Below are positions 37,901 through 48,961 of a stretch of DNA of 64,000 bases, in pieces. The DNA comes from Datnioides undecimradiatus (taxonomy: Eukaryota; Chordata; Actinopteri; Lobotiformes; Datnioididae), in NCBI GenBank assembly GCA_008933995.1, contig WARS01000016.1:7540215-7604214 (forward strand). The letters run 5' to 3'. The stretch's first letter is position 1. Each line of letters begins with the position of its first letter. The notes beneath the pieces were generated by a model. It was not told the origin of the DNA and made no database searches. It was given only the letters and a program-made list of their open reading frames with translations. The translations under genes and the position numbers were made by a program.

Positions 37901-39932
37901 GAAAAGACTTTTGTAGTCAGGAAAGCTTTTAAAGTCTTGCCTTATTATGGTGTGCCAAGTCACAATGGATTCATTACTGCCCCCTGTGGCCAGTGACCAG
38001 GAAACACCCACTGTGACTGTAATTGGTGAGAACTTTTTTTCCACCCCACGTTGGCTGCTAGCAATGAAACCATTCCACACTTTGACACAAACTTGGACAA
38101 GCCCCACAAACATTAGATTTATTGGATGCTTTGCTTCATTGCTTTATTGGAAGTTTTTTTCAAACTGGTTTTACAAAGGAAAGCCTCCAAGGATGAGGAT
38201 CAACTGGTTGGTATTTCAAGTGCTCTCCTGGTTACCTTTCCTATCTTCAGTTTATTAGCACACAGCTGCTTCCCTAATATCTTTTTAAAAACCAACTGTC
38301 CATACAAATGATGATCTTTGTATTTGGGGATATTAGGGCCACATACTGTTCAAACAAGCTGTGACAGGAAGCAAAACTGTGTGGTTCAATACAGTATCTG
38401 GTATCTTCAGTTGGAAAGCTGCTGGATAAGCATCGGTTTGCACTACCACCTCCAAAATCATATGCTCTTGAATGGCCTAAACAGGTCTGCTTTTGGGTCT
38501 GGTTTTCTCTTGGGGCATGTTGAAGAGTTGCACATCGTTAAGACTTTACAAATCAATCAAACAAATCAAAAAGGGGAATCTTATGTAGCTAAAGTGCTCA
38601 CACACATAAAATATAAGTATTTTAGCGTGGCTACAAAGGTTAAGAAGCCAATTCATTCATTGACATTGTGTACAAAATGTCATATAATACATACATTATT
38701 ATACATTATACATTCATTTTAAAGCATAAACATGAATTTGTGACACTGTCATGTGTGAAAAAGCTTGGACTTGATGGTAATGGAGTTCTGTGGTGTTGCC
38801 AAGAGCTACAAGGTAGAGGATCAGTATTCAGTGATGAATCGGCTAATCAGAGATCAATGGCTCTCAACAGCTACTTTACAAAGCAAAGGGGAACTCCATG
38901 TGCTCCATCTGCTTTTGTTTTAGCACAGCTTGTTAATGTTTCAACAGTAATCCATATACCAGGTATGACAGATCGCCTCTAGCAAAAGGAAACAAACAGG
39001 TTGCTTCAGTAACACGCGGACACGCATGCATACAGAACACACGTGTTTTGACTGTGAGGTTGCATGTGTGTCGCGATCTACCCTGCACACACACACACAC
39101 ACACGTACGCACATACAACGAGCCCTTAAAATGAACCAACTCTAAATGGTTTCAATTAATCAAATATTTCTATAGCATCCACAAACTCCTGCATTATACT
39201 GCAAAGACACAAATACATAATTAAAGAAAGCTTGCAGCATATCTCTTGGTCGCCTCATTTGAAATCTCTGTCTGCCTAACAACCTTTCTTCTCATCTCTG
39301 TCTCCCACCCATCTATCGCTCACTCTATGCCTTCGCATGTGATTTGCTCCTCCAGCAGATTTTCTCCTCCAGAGGCCCCAAAATCCTTAACTGGGGGATT
39401 TCATCTTTTTTATGCTCTAACAAGAGTGTGAGATGACACAAAAATATGAATGAAAAGATGTAGACTAAATCCGACTATCTGTCTCGCCTCTCTCTCTCTC
39501 TCTCTCTCTATACTCCAAGTCTGTATTTATGTGTGTTTGTGTTTCTGCAAATGCGTGCGTGTCTGTGTGCACGTTACAACAGAGAATACAATGCTACAGA
39601 AACAGAGAGAAGATTGAAAGGGGATGATGTAAACTAATCTCTGTTAGCAGGCTACCTCTGCCTGGAGGCAAGAAGTTCATTTCACACATACCCAAACTGA
39701 ACACACACACACACACACACACACCGATATACTTAGGTTACTTTTGGGGACATTGTTTGGATTCATTCGCTTTCTGGAGACTCACCCTCACCTTAACCGC
39801 TGATCCAAACAACTGCTTTTTTTTCCAATTGTAGGACACACATTCTCTCCCCAACTGGACAGCTTGTTCCCTCAATCAGTTGAGCCATTAGTCAGCCGAA
39901 AGGTGTCCCCACAAGTAACCTAAGTCAGATGT

Positions 39933-39988
<56 letters not shown>
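39933..39988 (+). repeat. (TC)n(AC)n(AG)n compound microsatellite
   Basis: Three adjoining dinucleotide arrays; the TC arm (39933-39946) and AG arm (39967-39988) are complementary and could fold with the AC array as loop. Confidence 0.95.
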
Positions 39989-40554
39989 TCTCTATCTTTG
40001 TTTTGTTTTTCCATTTAGCCATTACGGATATCTTCTGTTTGAAGTAATGAAAAGCTTTTTGTGTGTCTGTGTTTGCGCGTGTATGTGTGTAAGTGTATTC
40101 ATGTGTGCCTGTGAGTTTGCATTTACGTGTACATCTATCTTTCTGAGAACCAATCTGAGGTGTGGGACTGGCGTGTGTGTCTGCGTTTTCATTTCCATCG
40201 CAAGGAGCGAGTCACAGATTCGTACATTTAAGCATTTTTATAGTCCAGAGGAGGTAAACCTGTCGAGTATTTCACAAGAAAAAAGCAAAAAGGAGAGAAA
40301 AGTCCTAAAAATATATAGAATTTTCTGTGGCAAAACTATATATATATATACTGTTAATGATCTGGCGAGATTTATTTTGTGGCAACTAAACAAAATGTTT
40401 ACGTACAAGAAAAAGAAACATAGTGTCGTCTGGGTAACAATTAAGAAAAGCACGCATGCAGCATTGTAGTTGTACGGGAAAATAATCTTTCAATGACATA
40501 GGCAATGGGGTACATGTTATTATATGCACATACATAAAGTTCATTATTTCCAGT

Positions 40555-41050
40555 ATTACATATTGATTATACTGACTATTCTTAATGTAAAGGTCAATCT
40601 CTCCATACAGCTGATGTGATCGTGTGATGGAGCGTTTGGTTGAACTCATTTCTTTGTGATGGCTTTCTTGTTAGCAGCCAAGAGTATTTTAAATAAGTAT
40701 TCATCTTGAGTCATGAGTTTCTCTGGGATTTTGCCCAAAATGTGACGAAAGAGCAACTGGCTTGTACCCCAAGGATTTCAATTATTTCTTTAGCAATCTC
40801 TTGCCAGTGGAAAAATGAAAGGGTGGGTCCAGACATTTTTTAACCATTCTGGCTCCAGCATTCATCCTTTCCCTGACAATTTCTGGGTAAAGTTCAGTTT
40901 TAGCGTGATAAAATATCATTTAATGAGGACATTGAGTTGGTAGACATTCCCACGTGTCATTCTAATCATCTTCAGACACCTTCAGGCCTGATTCTTTCTC
41001 CCATTCTGTTTGACATACAGTTTGGGAGTTGCAGTATTTTAGTTGTTTAG
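40555..41050 (-). mobile_element. L1-type LINE, C-terminal ORF2 remnant
   Basis: Read on the minus strand, successive frames give TEWEKESGLKVSEDD (about 41,030-40,980), then TLKLNFTQK in a tract beginning IK-stop-YF, HWQEIAKEIIEILGVQ (about 40,830-40,770), LGKIPEKLMTQDEYLFKILL AANKKAIT (about 40,740-40,655) and MERLTFTLRI (about 40,605-40,575). These follow the order at the end of L1-clade ORF2 proteins: WE-DLG, W-TP-KLH, FW-EI, LL-AA+K-I and ME+LTF-L. Several stops and frameshifts show that it is dead, and no RT motif is retained in this part. Sequence up to about 41,510 may belong to it but is not convincing. Confidence 0.75.
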
Positions 41051-41066
41051 TTGTAATATTAGTAGT

Positions 41067-41101
41067 TGGTTATCTTAAACACATGAAATTTAAGATAACC
41101 A
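41067..41101. repeat. 13-bp perfect hairpin
   Basis: TGGTTATCTTAAA and TTTAAGATAACCA are perfectly complementary with a 9-base loop. It lies at the 5' edge of the recognisable L1 remnant. Confidence 0.85.
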
Positions 41102-42992
41102 GATTTAGTATGTTTAGCCTCCATTTGATCTGACCCAGGGTTTTATGAATTTGAAATGTGTTTACCAGACTCTGAGCCATTATCAGTAGTTATAGTGCAA
41201 TAAGCTGTAACACTTTTCACATGTTCAGTGCTCAAAGCACGTAGGAGGCATATGTTGAGATGTTTTGGATGTCTTAGCTAACTTGGTCCGCTGGTTTGGT
41301 TAATCCAGATTAAAAGTGGACACATTTTCAATGAATATGTTGCAAAATGTTCACTGAAATTTAATTTTGTTTGTTTCCTTCTAATACACAAATATGCAAT
41401 ACCATATCTGTTGAAAGCAACTGCAGATTCCCACCTCCCCCAATTGAAATCAAAGTAAATAACAGTATCACTGATATGCGAAATACCACCTATTAAATTA
41501 GATGATATCATTTTTATGTAAAGTGCAAATTTACTTCATCATATTTGATCAAATACAATATATTTTGGCTGCAGCCTCACAATGTTGCAAAAGCTCAGGG
41601 TTCTTGGCTCCTCACCTGCAGTGTGAGTCATAATCCTGAGCCCGGCTTCATTTATCATACAAATAAACACTCCATCACTTCCCCCCGACAGTTTCCATCA
41701 CATACAGTAGCATTGTAGATCACAACGGGATGCAAGAGAGACGCAGAGAGGTGAGGTCCTAAGGTGGAGGAGAAAGCTTCAAACAGGAAACTGATGCCCT
41801 CAAGCAAACCTAATGATCAATGACCATATTAATAATGTGGATGTAATCCGTTGAATATTATTGGGTGTTTTAATAATTTATTTTCTGTCATATATCAACA
41901 GTTAATGACAGTGACAATGTGTTGTGATCTACAGACTGGTGACAAATTAAAGGAAATTCCTGAATAATGAGGAAACACTTTCAGGGAGACAAATCCCCAT
42001 CCACAAGGCCCAGGGGACACTTCACTCGCTGCCAGATTTACATGAAATAAAATCTGAGCCGTCATGTCTGCACTCTTGATTCTTCACCATGTTGTTCTGG
42101 AGTGGGCAGCTTACTCAAATAGGCACTGAGCTGATTTCCCTCTTAACCCCTCTGCCTTCTTTCCTTTGTCGTGCCTTTGGCTGCACATTTTGGGATCAGC
42201 TAAAAGGAATTTTGACATTCATTTTATTATTTATCCCCTTCATTTTTCTTGTGTGACAAGTCAACATGTCTGCTGAAGGAGAGAAGAGGCCAGTAGTGTA
42301 GGGGAACAGCAGCTTTAATATGTGCAGAGTCTTGGAAGAGGAAGGAAGCAAGTTGTGATTTCAGCGACCACTTAAAGGAGCCGCTGGTCCTCTAGTTCCA
42401 CATCTCTCTTTGTTTCCTCTCCGTACATGTTAGGTGTAAATGAATCCCTGATTGGACGGCCAGAATGACAACCAGCTGTATCTTTGTTCCTCGATGTTGG
42501 AAGATTAGCCTGTAACCTGAGAGAGAGAGACATGTTGAATGCAGAAATCGAGTATACGAAGGGTAAAAGGGAGAGAGTGATGTATAGTGAGGTAAAGTGT
42601 TTTCAATTGAATTGATTCTCAACCAGTGCAGCTGAGACCACTCACGCACACACATGCGCGCACACACACACACAGACTTGCACACATGCCATTCTCCAGC
42701 TGCACGTTAAACCTAAATGCTTGTGAAAACCAAAACCAATCAAATCTCCTCCTGGGTGAGAGGGCAGGTGTTCAGCGACGGTTGGCAGCTAATTTGGATG
42801 TGTGTACTTCTGCACATGTGTGCACAAATGTGTGTGTTTGCGCGTGTGAGTAATAAAGTATGAGGTCGCGTGGGAAATCCACTTCAGTTGTCCACCAACC
42901 ATCCCACACATGATGATCTTTAAGGGTCAGGTCATCCACGGAGTAAGGGGCTCTGATTGGTTCATGTGACCTGGCTCTCCAGCGGTAACCTT

Positions 42993-43022
42993 ACACACAC
43001 GCACACACACACACACACACAC
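42993..43022 (+). repeat. (AC)n microsatellite
   Basis: AC repeat with one GC interruption, 65 bp from a second AC array at 43087-43114. Confidence 0.95.
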
Positions 43023-43086
43023 TTGTTGACATTCCCTTCAGTGTGATGATGTTCGCAATTTCGTTCCAAAATTCTGATTATTACAA

Positions 43087-43114
43087 GCGCGCGCGCACAC
43101 ACACACACACACAC
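43087..43114 (+). repeat. (GC)5(AC)9 tract
   Basis: Alternating purine-pyrimidine run, Z-DNA-prone. Confidence 0.95.
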
Positions 43115-44078
43115 TCACTCATACATGTTCTATCTCTTTCTCCATGAACCCAGAATTTGAAACTCCACCAATTTTAGGTTGTCCTATTTTGAGGGGAGAT
43201 CAGATGGATGGAGGGGCGGCTGGCCTGAGGGGGGCAGTGTGGCTCTGTGGTCCGATGGGAGACCAGAGATGCTCACCTTGTAACTTTCACCCTTTTTCTT
43301 AAAGTCTCACACAGCTTGTCCTCATGCACATGCACATCCTCAGAATAGGAGCCATGTGTCACTCTCCTCTCCCCTCCATCCCTTTGTTGTTGCTGCCTTC
43401 AAGGTCCCATCTTATCCACGGGTGCTTTAAAGGCAGATAGATCCTAAAATAACTTCTTGTGCATTCAAGGACTTTTGGCCAAGAATACAGAAAAAAAAGA
43501 AGACGTTGTGTTCAGTTTTTAGATGCCTCATGTTTCAAAGAATTAAACACAGCTCATGTACAGTGAATTTTGACGAATACAGTAGAATAACTAATAATAA
43601 CACATATTCAACATAACCACTCTGACATGTTTCCCATGTCCTGCATTTGTCATTTATCGGCAGCTCAAATAATATACAGAAAACAGTTTCTCTCCTTGTT
43701 GATGTTGTTCACTGTGTTGCCTCTTTGACATGTGCTCAATTCCCAGTAGGTTCTTTCTGACAACTGCAGTGAGGGCAGCATGTGTGTGTTTGAGCAGAGG
43801 TGTAGGAGGCATGTGAAGGGCAGCAGCAGAAGTTGGGGGATGGGGTGGGCTCGTATGTGACAGATGTGCATGTAGAAAGCATGTCAGGGGTGTACATGCA
43901 CCAGTGACCAGCTCAGCCAGGTGCATGCATGTTCAGTGTAAGTATGGTGTAACCCTGAAGTCATGCCTTCATGCATGACAGTTAAAAAAAAAAGTGCACG
44001 CATTTCTCACTCTCTCACGCACGCACACTCTCACAACTACTGTGTTAGACTGTGTCTCCAGTAGTAATGAAATACATT

Positions 44079-44405
44079 GACCAGCACCTCTAATACTCAC
44101 TAATAAACATGTTACACCTTGTTTGTTTATGTTATGCACTGGATGATTTCTTGGGACCAATAACTTTCTGGGGTTTTCGCTGGTTGCCTGGCAACTGCTC
44201 AAAACCTAGAAACAGCCACATAGACACATTTGGTCTGGGTCAGAATAAACAAACAAGGCCCAGCCCATGTAATTAGTGAGCTTGAGAGGTGCTGGTCAGT
44301 GGATTTTGTAATTGGTGGACAGACTCAGGCTAGCTGTTTCCCCCAATTTCCAGTCTTTGTGCTAAGCTCGGCTAACCGGCTGCTCACAATAGCTTTAACG
44401 TGCAG
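44079..44405 (+). mobile_element. Family A fish repeat, copy with long internal inverted repeat
   Basis: 44079-44129 and 44246-44297 are imperfect inverted repeats: GACCAGCACCTCTAATACTCAC pairs with GTGAGCTTGAGAGGTGCTGGTC and CACCTTGTTTGTTTA with TAAACAAACAAGG. The 3' part has CAGTCTTTGTGCTAAGCTC and GCTAACCGGCTGCT, shared with 33,190-33,215. This is the interior and right half of the family A element; its terminal TTCCTTTAA end is not present. Confidence 0.6.
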
Positions 44406-45235
44406 GCATGAAGACTGATAGCGCCCTTGTAGTCAAAGTTCACCAAAGTAAATAAGCAAGTTTCCAAAAATGTCAAACTATAAATGAAAAATGCAAAACC
44501 AAATGGATCAAATATATCAGCTGACACAGTGCAGTACACGGATGAATAACAACTGTTGTGCTGGGATACTCGTGTTTGTTTGTGAATGTTGTCTATTTTC
44601 TGTCTCAGTTGCTGAAAGCGCAGACAGAAAATGTCCATTTAATTAGTGTCTTCTACTTGTGGACATTCTTTATCACATGTTACCAGTAATAAGTTTTGTA
44701 ATAATAGGTTCAGGTTGGTATCAGCAGCATCACTCTTGCCAATAGTCTCACTGGACACCATCAGCTTTTGTTAGTATTCAAATATACATATTGATCAGTT
44801 GTAGAACTTGATACTGGAGCATTTCAGAGCTGCAGTTTGTGCAGCAACATATTGACTGGAGCCCAACAAAAATGAAGCAATATAACGATCGTGTCTAATG
44901 AAAGCATGCCCTGCCCAGTAATTAACACTAAGCAAATTAATAGCTTTGAAACTGATGGGCCTGGATTGGCTATTAAAGGTCAGTACACTGAGGAACTTCT
45001 GTCTGATCCCAGTTATCTCTGTTCTGAATTTAAAATCCCTTTTTGTGCGTGCGTGTTCGTGTGAGTGAAGCACAAACAACCAAACTGCGCTGTTCTGACC
45101 TTAGAAAAAGTTTTTCCGGTTTCTCTCCGTCAATAGCGATCCACAGGAAGAATTAATTCCTGACACAAGGAGACATTTTGCTCACTTCTGTCGTTGTTAC
45201 ATGCTACCCTTAGAAATGTGCGTTTGCCGTACCCA

Positions 45236-45370
45236 GTTGTGTTTCTATTCCAGTGTGGGTTTTTTGATGTGTATTCTTTTGCAAACCAAGCACCCCACAG
45301 AGCGGATAAAGTCAGTGCAGGTATTTTTAAATCACAACTGGAACGCCTACTTACTTATCAGTTTTTAATC
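45236..45370 (+). repeat. Dispersed repeat D, copy 1
   Basis: TTTTTTGATGTGTATTCT, TGCAAACC, AG-GGATAAAGTC, GGTATTTTT, AACGCCTAC and AGTTTTTA occur in order and are matched at 46465-46593. About 75% identity by eye. Family not recognised. Confidence 0.65.
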
Positions 45371-45499
45371 CTCACATACTTTATATGTTCATGCTCACTG
45401 ATTTTGAGCCTGTCGCTGTCTTTGCCAACAAACAGGAAAGGAGCTACATCCTCATTTAATATCAGCAAGTTCATTAGCCTTCATTAGTCAAAAATGGCT

Positions 45500-45850
45500 T
45501 GAACTTGATGCTTCATACTGACTTAGTGGTGCGAATGTCAAGGCTGTTTCACTTCGGACCGTTCAGGGAAAAAACAGAGAAATTTCTATTCCTGCAAAGC
45601 GTCCTGACAGGGAACATCACTGCTCGCAACAGAAACAGCACCAAACACAACCTTAAGGCCCTGCTAAGTCTGGTTTGTTTGGCTGAACACAGAAAAGGTG
45701 GTGCCTAGAAGGTGCTGCAAGAATAAGAGAATCATTAAGGATCCTAAACACCAAGTAACAGCCTTTTCTCTCTGCTACAGCTGAGGAAAAAGTACCTAAT
45801 CCACCAGGTCAGTGCTGAGAGGCTCAGGAAGTGCTACTTCTCTCACTAGG
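45500..45850 (+). mobile_element. L2/CR1-like LINE C-terminal remnant
   Basis: One frame gives FLQSVLTGNITARNRN and KALLSL, comparable to the ESVLT-SIT-WYGN ... K-LQR-VRTAE block near the end of L2-type ORF2; a second frame from 45728 gives RIIKDPKHQVTAFSL, comparable to the following IIKDPTHP-H-LF-LLPSG block. Order, spacing and frameshift fit a badly decayed copy. Less clear than the copy at 20190. Confidence 0.5.
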
Positions 45851-45988
45851 ATCCCATCATAAACACATATTTATTATTATTCCTAGTCTGTTGAAACTCT
45901 GTTTAATGTACAACTCGAGGGATTTGATTGGATTGCACGTAACTGTGATTATACTGTATGTTATTACACGTGGTTGCTTTAAACGATA

Positions 45989-46271
45989 GTGTTGTTTTCA
46001 AGAAAATATCAAAATGCCCCTATAGTTAGGGGCATCACAGTGAAGACGGGAGGAGCAAGAAAAGGAAGAGAAGGCACACAAGAGGAGGAAAAATTAAATG
46101 TTTCTATGTTTGTCATCCCCAGAGGCGGGAGAGAAATTTTATACACAGCAGAAAAGATGGAATTGGTTGAAAGTAAGAAAAGAAGTGAGTTTTGGAGAGG
46201 ACAAGTAAAGGGCAGGGAGGGAGAGAGAGAGAGAGAGAGAGGGGGGAAGGAGAGGAGGAAAATTAAAGCTC
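45989..46271 (+). repeat. Purine-rich tract with (GA)n core
   Basis: A/G-rich over about 240 bp with a GA run at 46220-46241. It makes a Lys/Glu/Arg-rich open frame on the plus strand (45989-46342) that I regard as compositional. Confidence 0.7.
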
Positions 46272-46464
46272 ATGGTGTGTTTTCCTCAGGGCATGGTATC
46301 ACTTTCCTGTGTGATCTCTGTAACACCGTCCACACCCTGTAGACTGGAAAGGCCGGGAGCGGGTGCCTTTGGGTGTCCCCGTGTGCGCAGTGTGTGCACA
46401 GGAACACGTGTTCTTACAAGCTTAAGTAAGCTAGTACTGGCATGCAGGTAAATACTAATCAAGT

Positions 46465-46593
46465 GGTTGTTTCTGTTCTCTTCCAAGGTGTTTTTGATGT
46501 GTATTCTCCTGCAAACCCGTCAGAGAGGATAAAGTCGGTAAAGGTATTTTTTAATTACTTATAAAACGCCTACACACTGATAAGTTTTTATAT
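46465..46593 (+). repeat. Dispersed repeat D, copy 2
   Basis: Matches 45236-45370 in order and orientation, 1.2 kb apart. The two copies bracket the L2-like remnant and the purine-rich tract. Confidence 0.65.
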
Positions 46594-46769
46594 GTTGAAT
46601 TATGCATCTGCTGTTACATTTGAGCAGTTTGAGTTCTCTTTTGTGTTTGCTTTCCTTTCATGTGAGTGTACAGTGTGTCAACTCTGACTCCTCCTCCTCC
46701 TCCACAGTGTGATGCTGTACACAGTGTATGTGATTACAGGTGCACAGGGAAGGTCTTTAGAGTGCCATC

Positions 46770-46930
46770 CCAGAAGTCCACGCTGCAACTCTCCGAGACC
46801 AGTTGCGAGGCGCTGCGGTCAGGCCGGACGCATGTGGAGCCGGCCAGCGTGAGACGAGGCGGAGCATCAGATTAACTGTCCGCTTTGTTGCTGCAGGGAT
46901 GACACACGGCAGGAGCGAAGAGATCAAGCG
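46770..46930. other. Isolated CpG-dense block
   Basis: Eleven CpG occur in the ~95 bp from 46,779 to 46,872, with more up to 46,935, whereas the kilobase on either side has few. A polypyrimidine-AG (CCTCCTCCTCCTCCACAG) ends just upstream at 46,707 and the frame after it stays open to 46,875. It could be a small CpG island, an orphan exon or a young CpG-rich repeat; I cannot tell. Confidence 0.35.
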
Positions 46931-48565
46931 TTCACGCACACAAAGAAAGTAAAACAAACAACAACAAAAAAAAAATCATACACCCACAGACTCATCCACT
47001 AGTGCACAGCTTGAGCCTTTCGTTTTGGATTTCTCTCTGCACCCTCTGCCCATTCCACACGATGACCCTGAAATCATTGGTTACATTTTCCCTTTTTTTA
47101 CTTCAATAGCCTCACTCTCTGCTTCCTCGCTTACTTTTCTTCATTCTCCTGCCATAAAAGAGCCCAGAAAGCCTAGACTGTGATTTTCACACACCTTCCT
47201 ATCTGCTTGACTTACTAAAAAGTGATCCCTTTCCATGGCCATCCTCCCTTTCTCCCACTGGTGTTACACTTATCCCCACATCCCTCCCTGTCTCTTTGAG
47301 TCAGCTACAGGTGTGACCTAACTCTTTACAATTCCCTCTTCATTTCCTTACTTGCTCCGTTTTCTCACATGAAAGGCTTCCCGCTACCCTCAGCTCACCC
47401 TCGTTCCTGCTCTTTTTTCTCCGTGCACCCTCACCCTCTCTTTTAGCCCCAGGAGATAGCTTGGATAACAGGTGGAGCCACTGGTTTTGGGGGATCAAGT
47501 TTCCATCAGCCTGTAATGCAAGAATGTAGTGTCACCCAGGGCTACAATGAAACTAAACAATAAACCACACAGTTGCATGCACACGCACACACACACACAC
47601 AAAGAGAGACTCACTAACTCTCCACAGGAGCCATTGTAAGTGTCTTCTATTAGAAAACTTGACTTCTATTCATTCAGTTTATTAGCTTTTAATGTTGTGT
47701 CTTACTCTGTAATTATTTCTCTCACAAACAAGAGAAGCAAAATAAAGAGGTCGGGAAAGAGACAAAATAATTCCTGTGCACAATCAATGCAGGCACAAAA
47801 GCACGAGCAGGCATACTGTAAACACACACACAGAGCTCATTTGACAGGGTGGGCATCTTTAGGTTCCACACTGCTTTTGCATCACATTATGGCAACAACC
47901 AAAGCCTTAGCACAAAGCCTGTGGTTTTGTTCCTTTATATTTCTATGCACAATAGGGGATGTATGGGATATTGATGAGAGGAGACTATGCACTCTGACTA
48001 GGTGTGGCTCACATGCTGCGTTGACGCTTGATTCATATCCAGCAGCCTGTGGCAATTACATGATGGTGAAAGAGCAGTTTACAAAAAAAAAACAGCCATT
48101 GTGCTGATGGGAACAAGAGTTCTAATAGCAACAAGAATAAGCAATTGATGCTGTTAGTCAATGTCCCACAGCTATGCTTTAAAATCTCTGTCTCCCTCTC
48201 TGTCTGCAACCACTTTCCCATTGTGTGTATCCTCCCAGCACTCCAAAGCTATGACAGGTCAGTTAATATTGACATTATCTCCCTCCACCACGGTGACAGC
48301 TCGAGCTGCAGGAAGCCGCTCATTAGCTCTGCATGCGCTTGTATCTGGCTGTGGGTGTATGTGTGCGCGCACGACTGTGTTGATTGCCAGGACAGAAGGC
48401 ATTAGCCTAATCAAACAGGTGTTAAAGAGACAGGGGACAGTCCCAATGTTTGCCTCCGAGAGAATAACAGAGATTGGTGTCATCGTTCAGCCTGATCATG
48501 GAGCCCTCTGTGGAGGTCATCTCCTCGCTGCACTGTGAGTGCATGGGAGAGAGAGTGGGAGCACC

Positions 48566-48572
<7 letters not shown>

Positions 48573-48598
<26 letters not shown>
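48573..48598 (+). repeat. (TG)n microsatellite
   Basis: Uninterrupted TG repeat. Confidence 0.95.
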
Positions 48599-48914
48599 GA
48601 TGCGTTGGACAAGAGAGGCATAGAGAGACATTTATTGAGCAGATGTAGTCAGATGCATTCAGATGGATGTCCAGGCACATGTCAGGTTAGATATCCATTT
48701 TGTGTGTGTGTGTTCAGAATTATATGTGTCTCTCTGTGGGTGAGAAGCCAAAACAGGATGCTTTGGTGATAGCGAGCAATAGATGGATTGGGCACAGAAA
48801 ATGCAGTGGTAATTGTACTGGATACACAGGTAATTGGAAGCTAAATTGGCTTCAGATTTAGAACCTGTGAGCACTCAGTCAGACCGTGTATTAGAACCAG
48901 ATAGCACACTGTGA

Positions 48915-48918
<4 letters not shown>

Positions 48919-48959
<41 letters not shown>
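48919..48959 (+). repeat. (GT)n microsatellite
   Basis: Forty-one bases of uninterrupted GT, one of the two longest pure dinucleotide runs in the window. Confidence 0.95.

Positions 48960-48961
<2 letters not shown>

Larger units (their letters stand above)
33216..40554. other. Gene-free region
   Basis: No exon supported. Simple repeats at 34417-34440, 34462-34477, 34558-34579, 34710-34753, 34956-34975 (A20), 39086-39104, 39488-39509, 39701-39724, 39933-39988. The block 34,215-34,400 has homeodomain-like TTAATTAAG and TACGTAATTA sites and low repeat content, a candidate conserved noncoding element that I cannot verify. Confidence 0.4.
41102..44078. other. Gene-free region
   Basis: No exon supported. 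CA/TG arrays at 42641-42674, 42993-43022, and a (GC)5(AC)9 tract at 43087-43114. The block 41,790-41,890 (CCTAATGATCAATGACCATATTAATAATG) is high-complexity AT-rich DNA that could be a conserved element; unverified. Confidence 0.35.

Noticed and set aside
45989-46342. 117-codon Lys/Glu/Arg-rich frame
   Set aside because: Follows a GA-rich tract and has no domain features.
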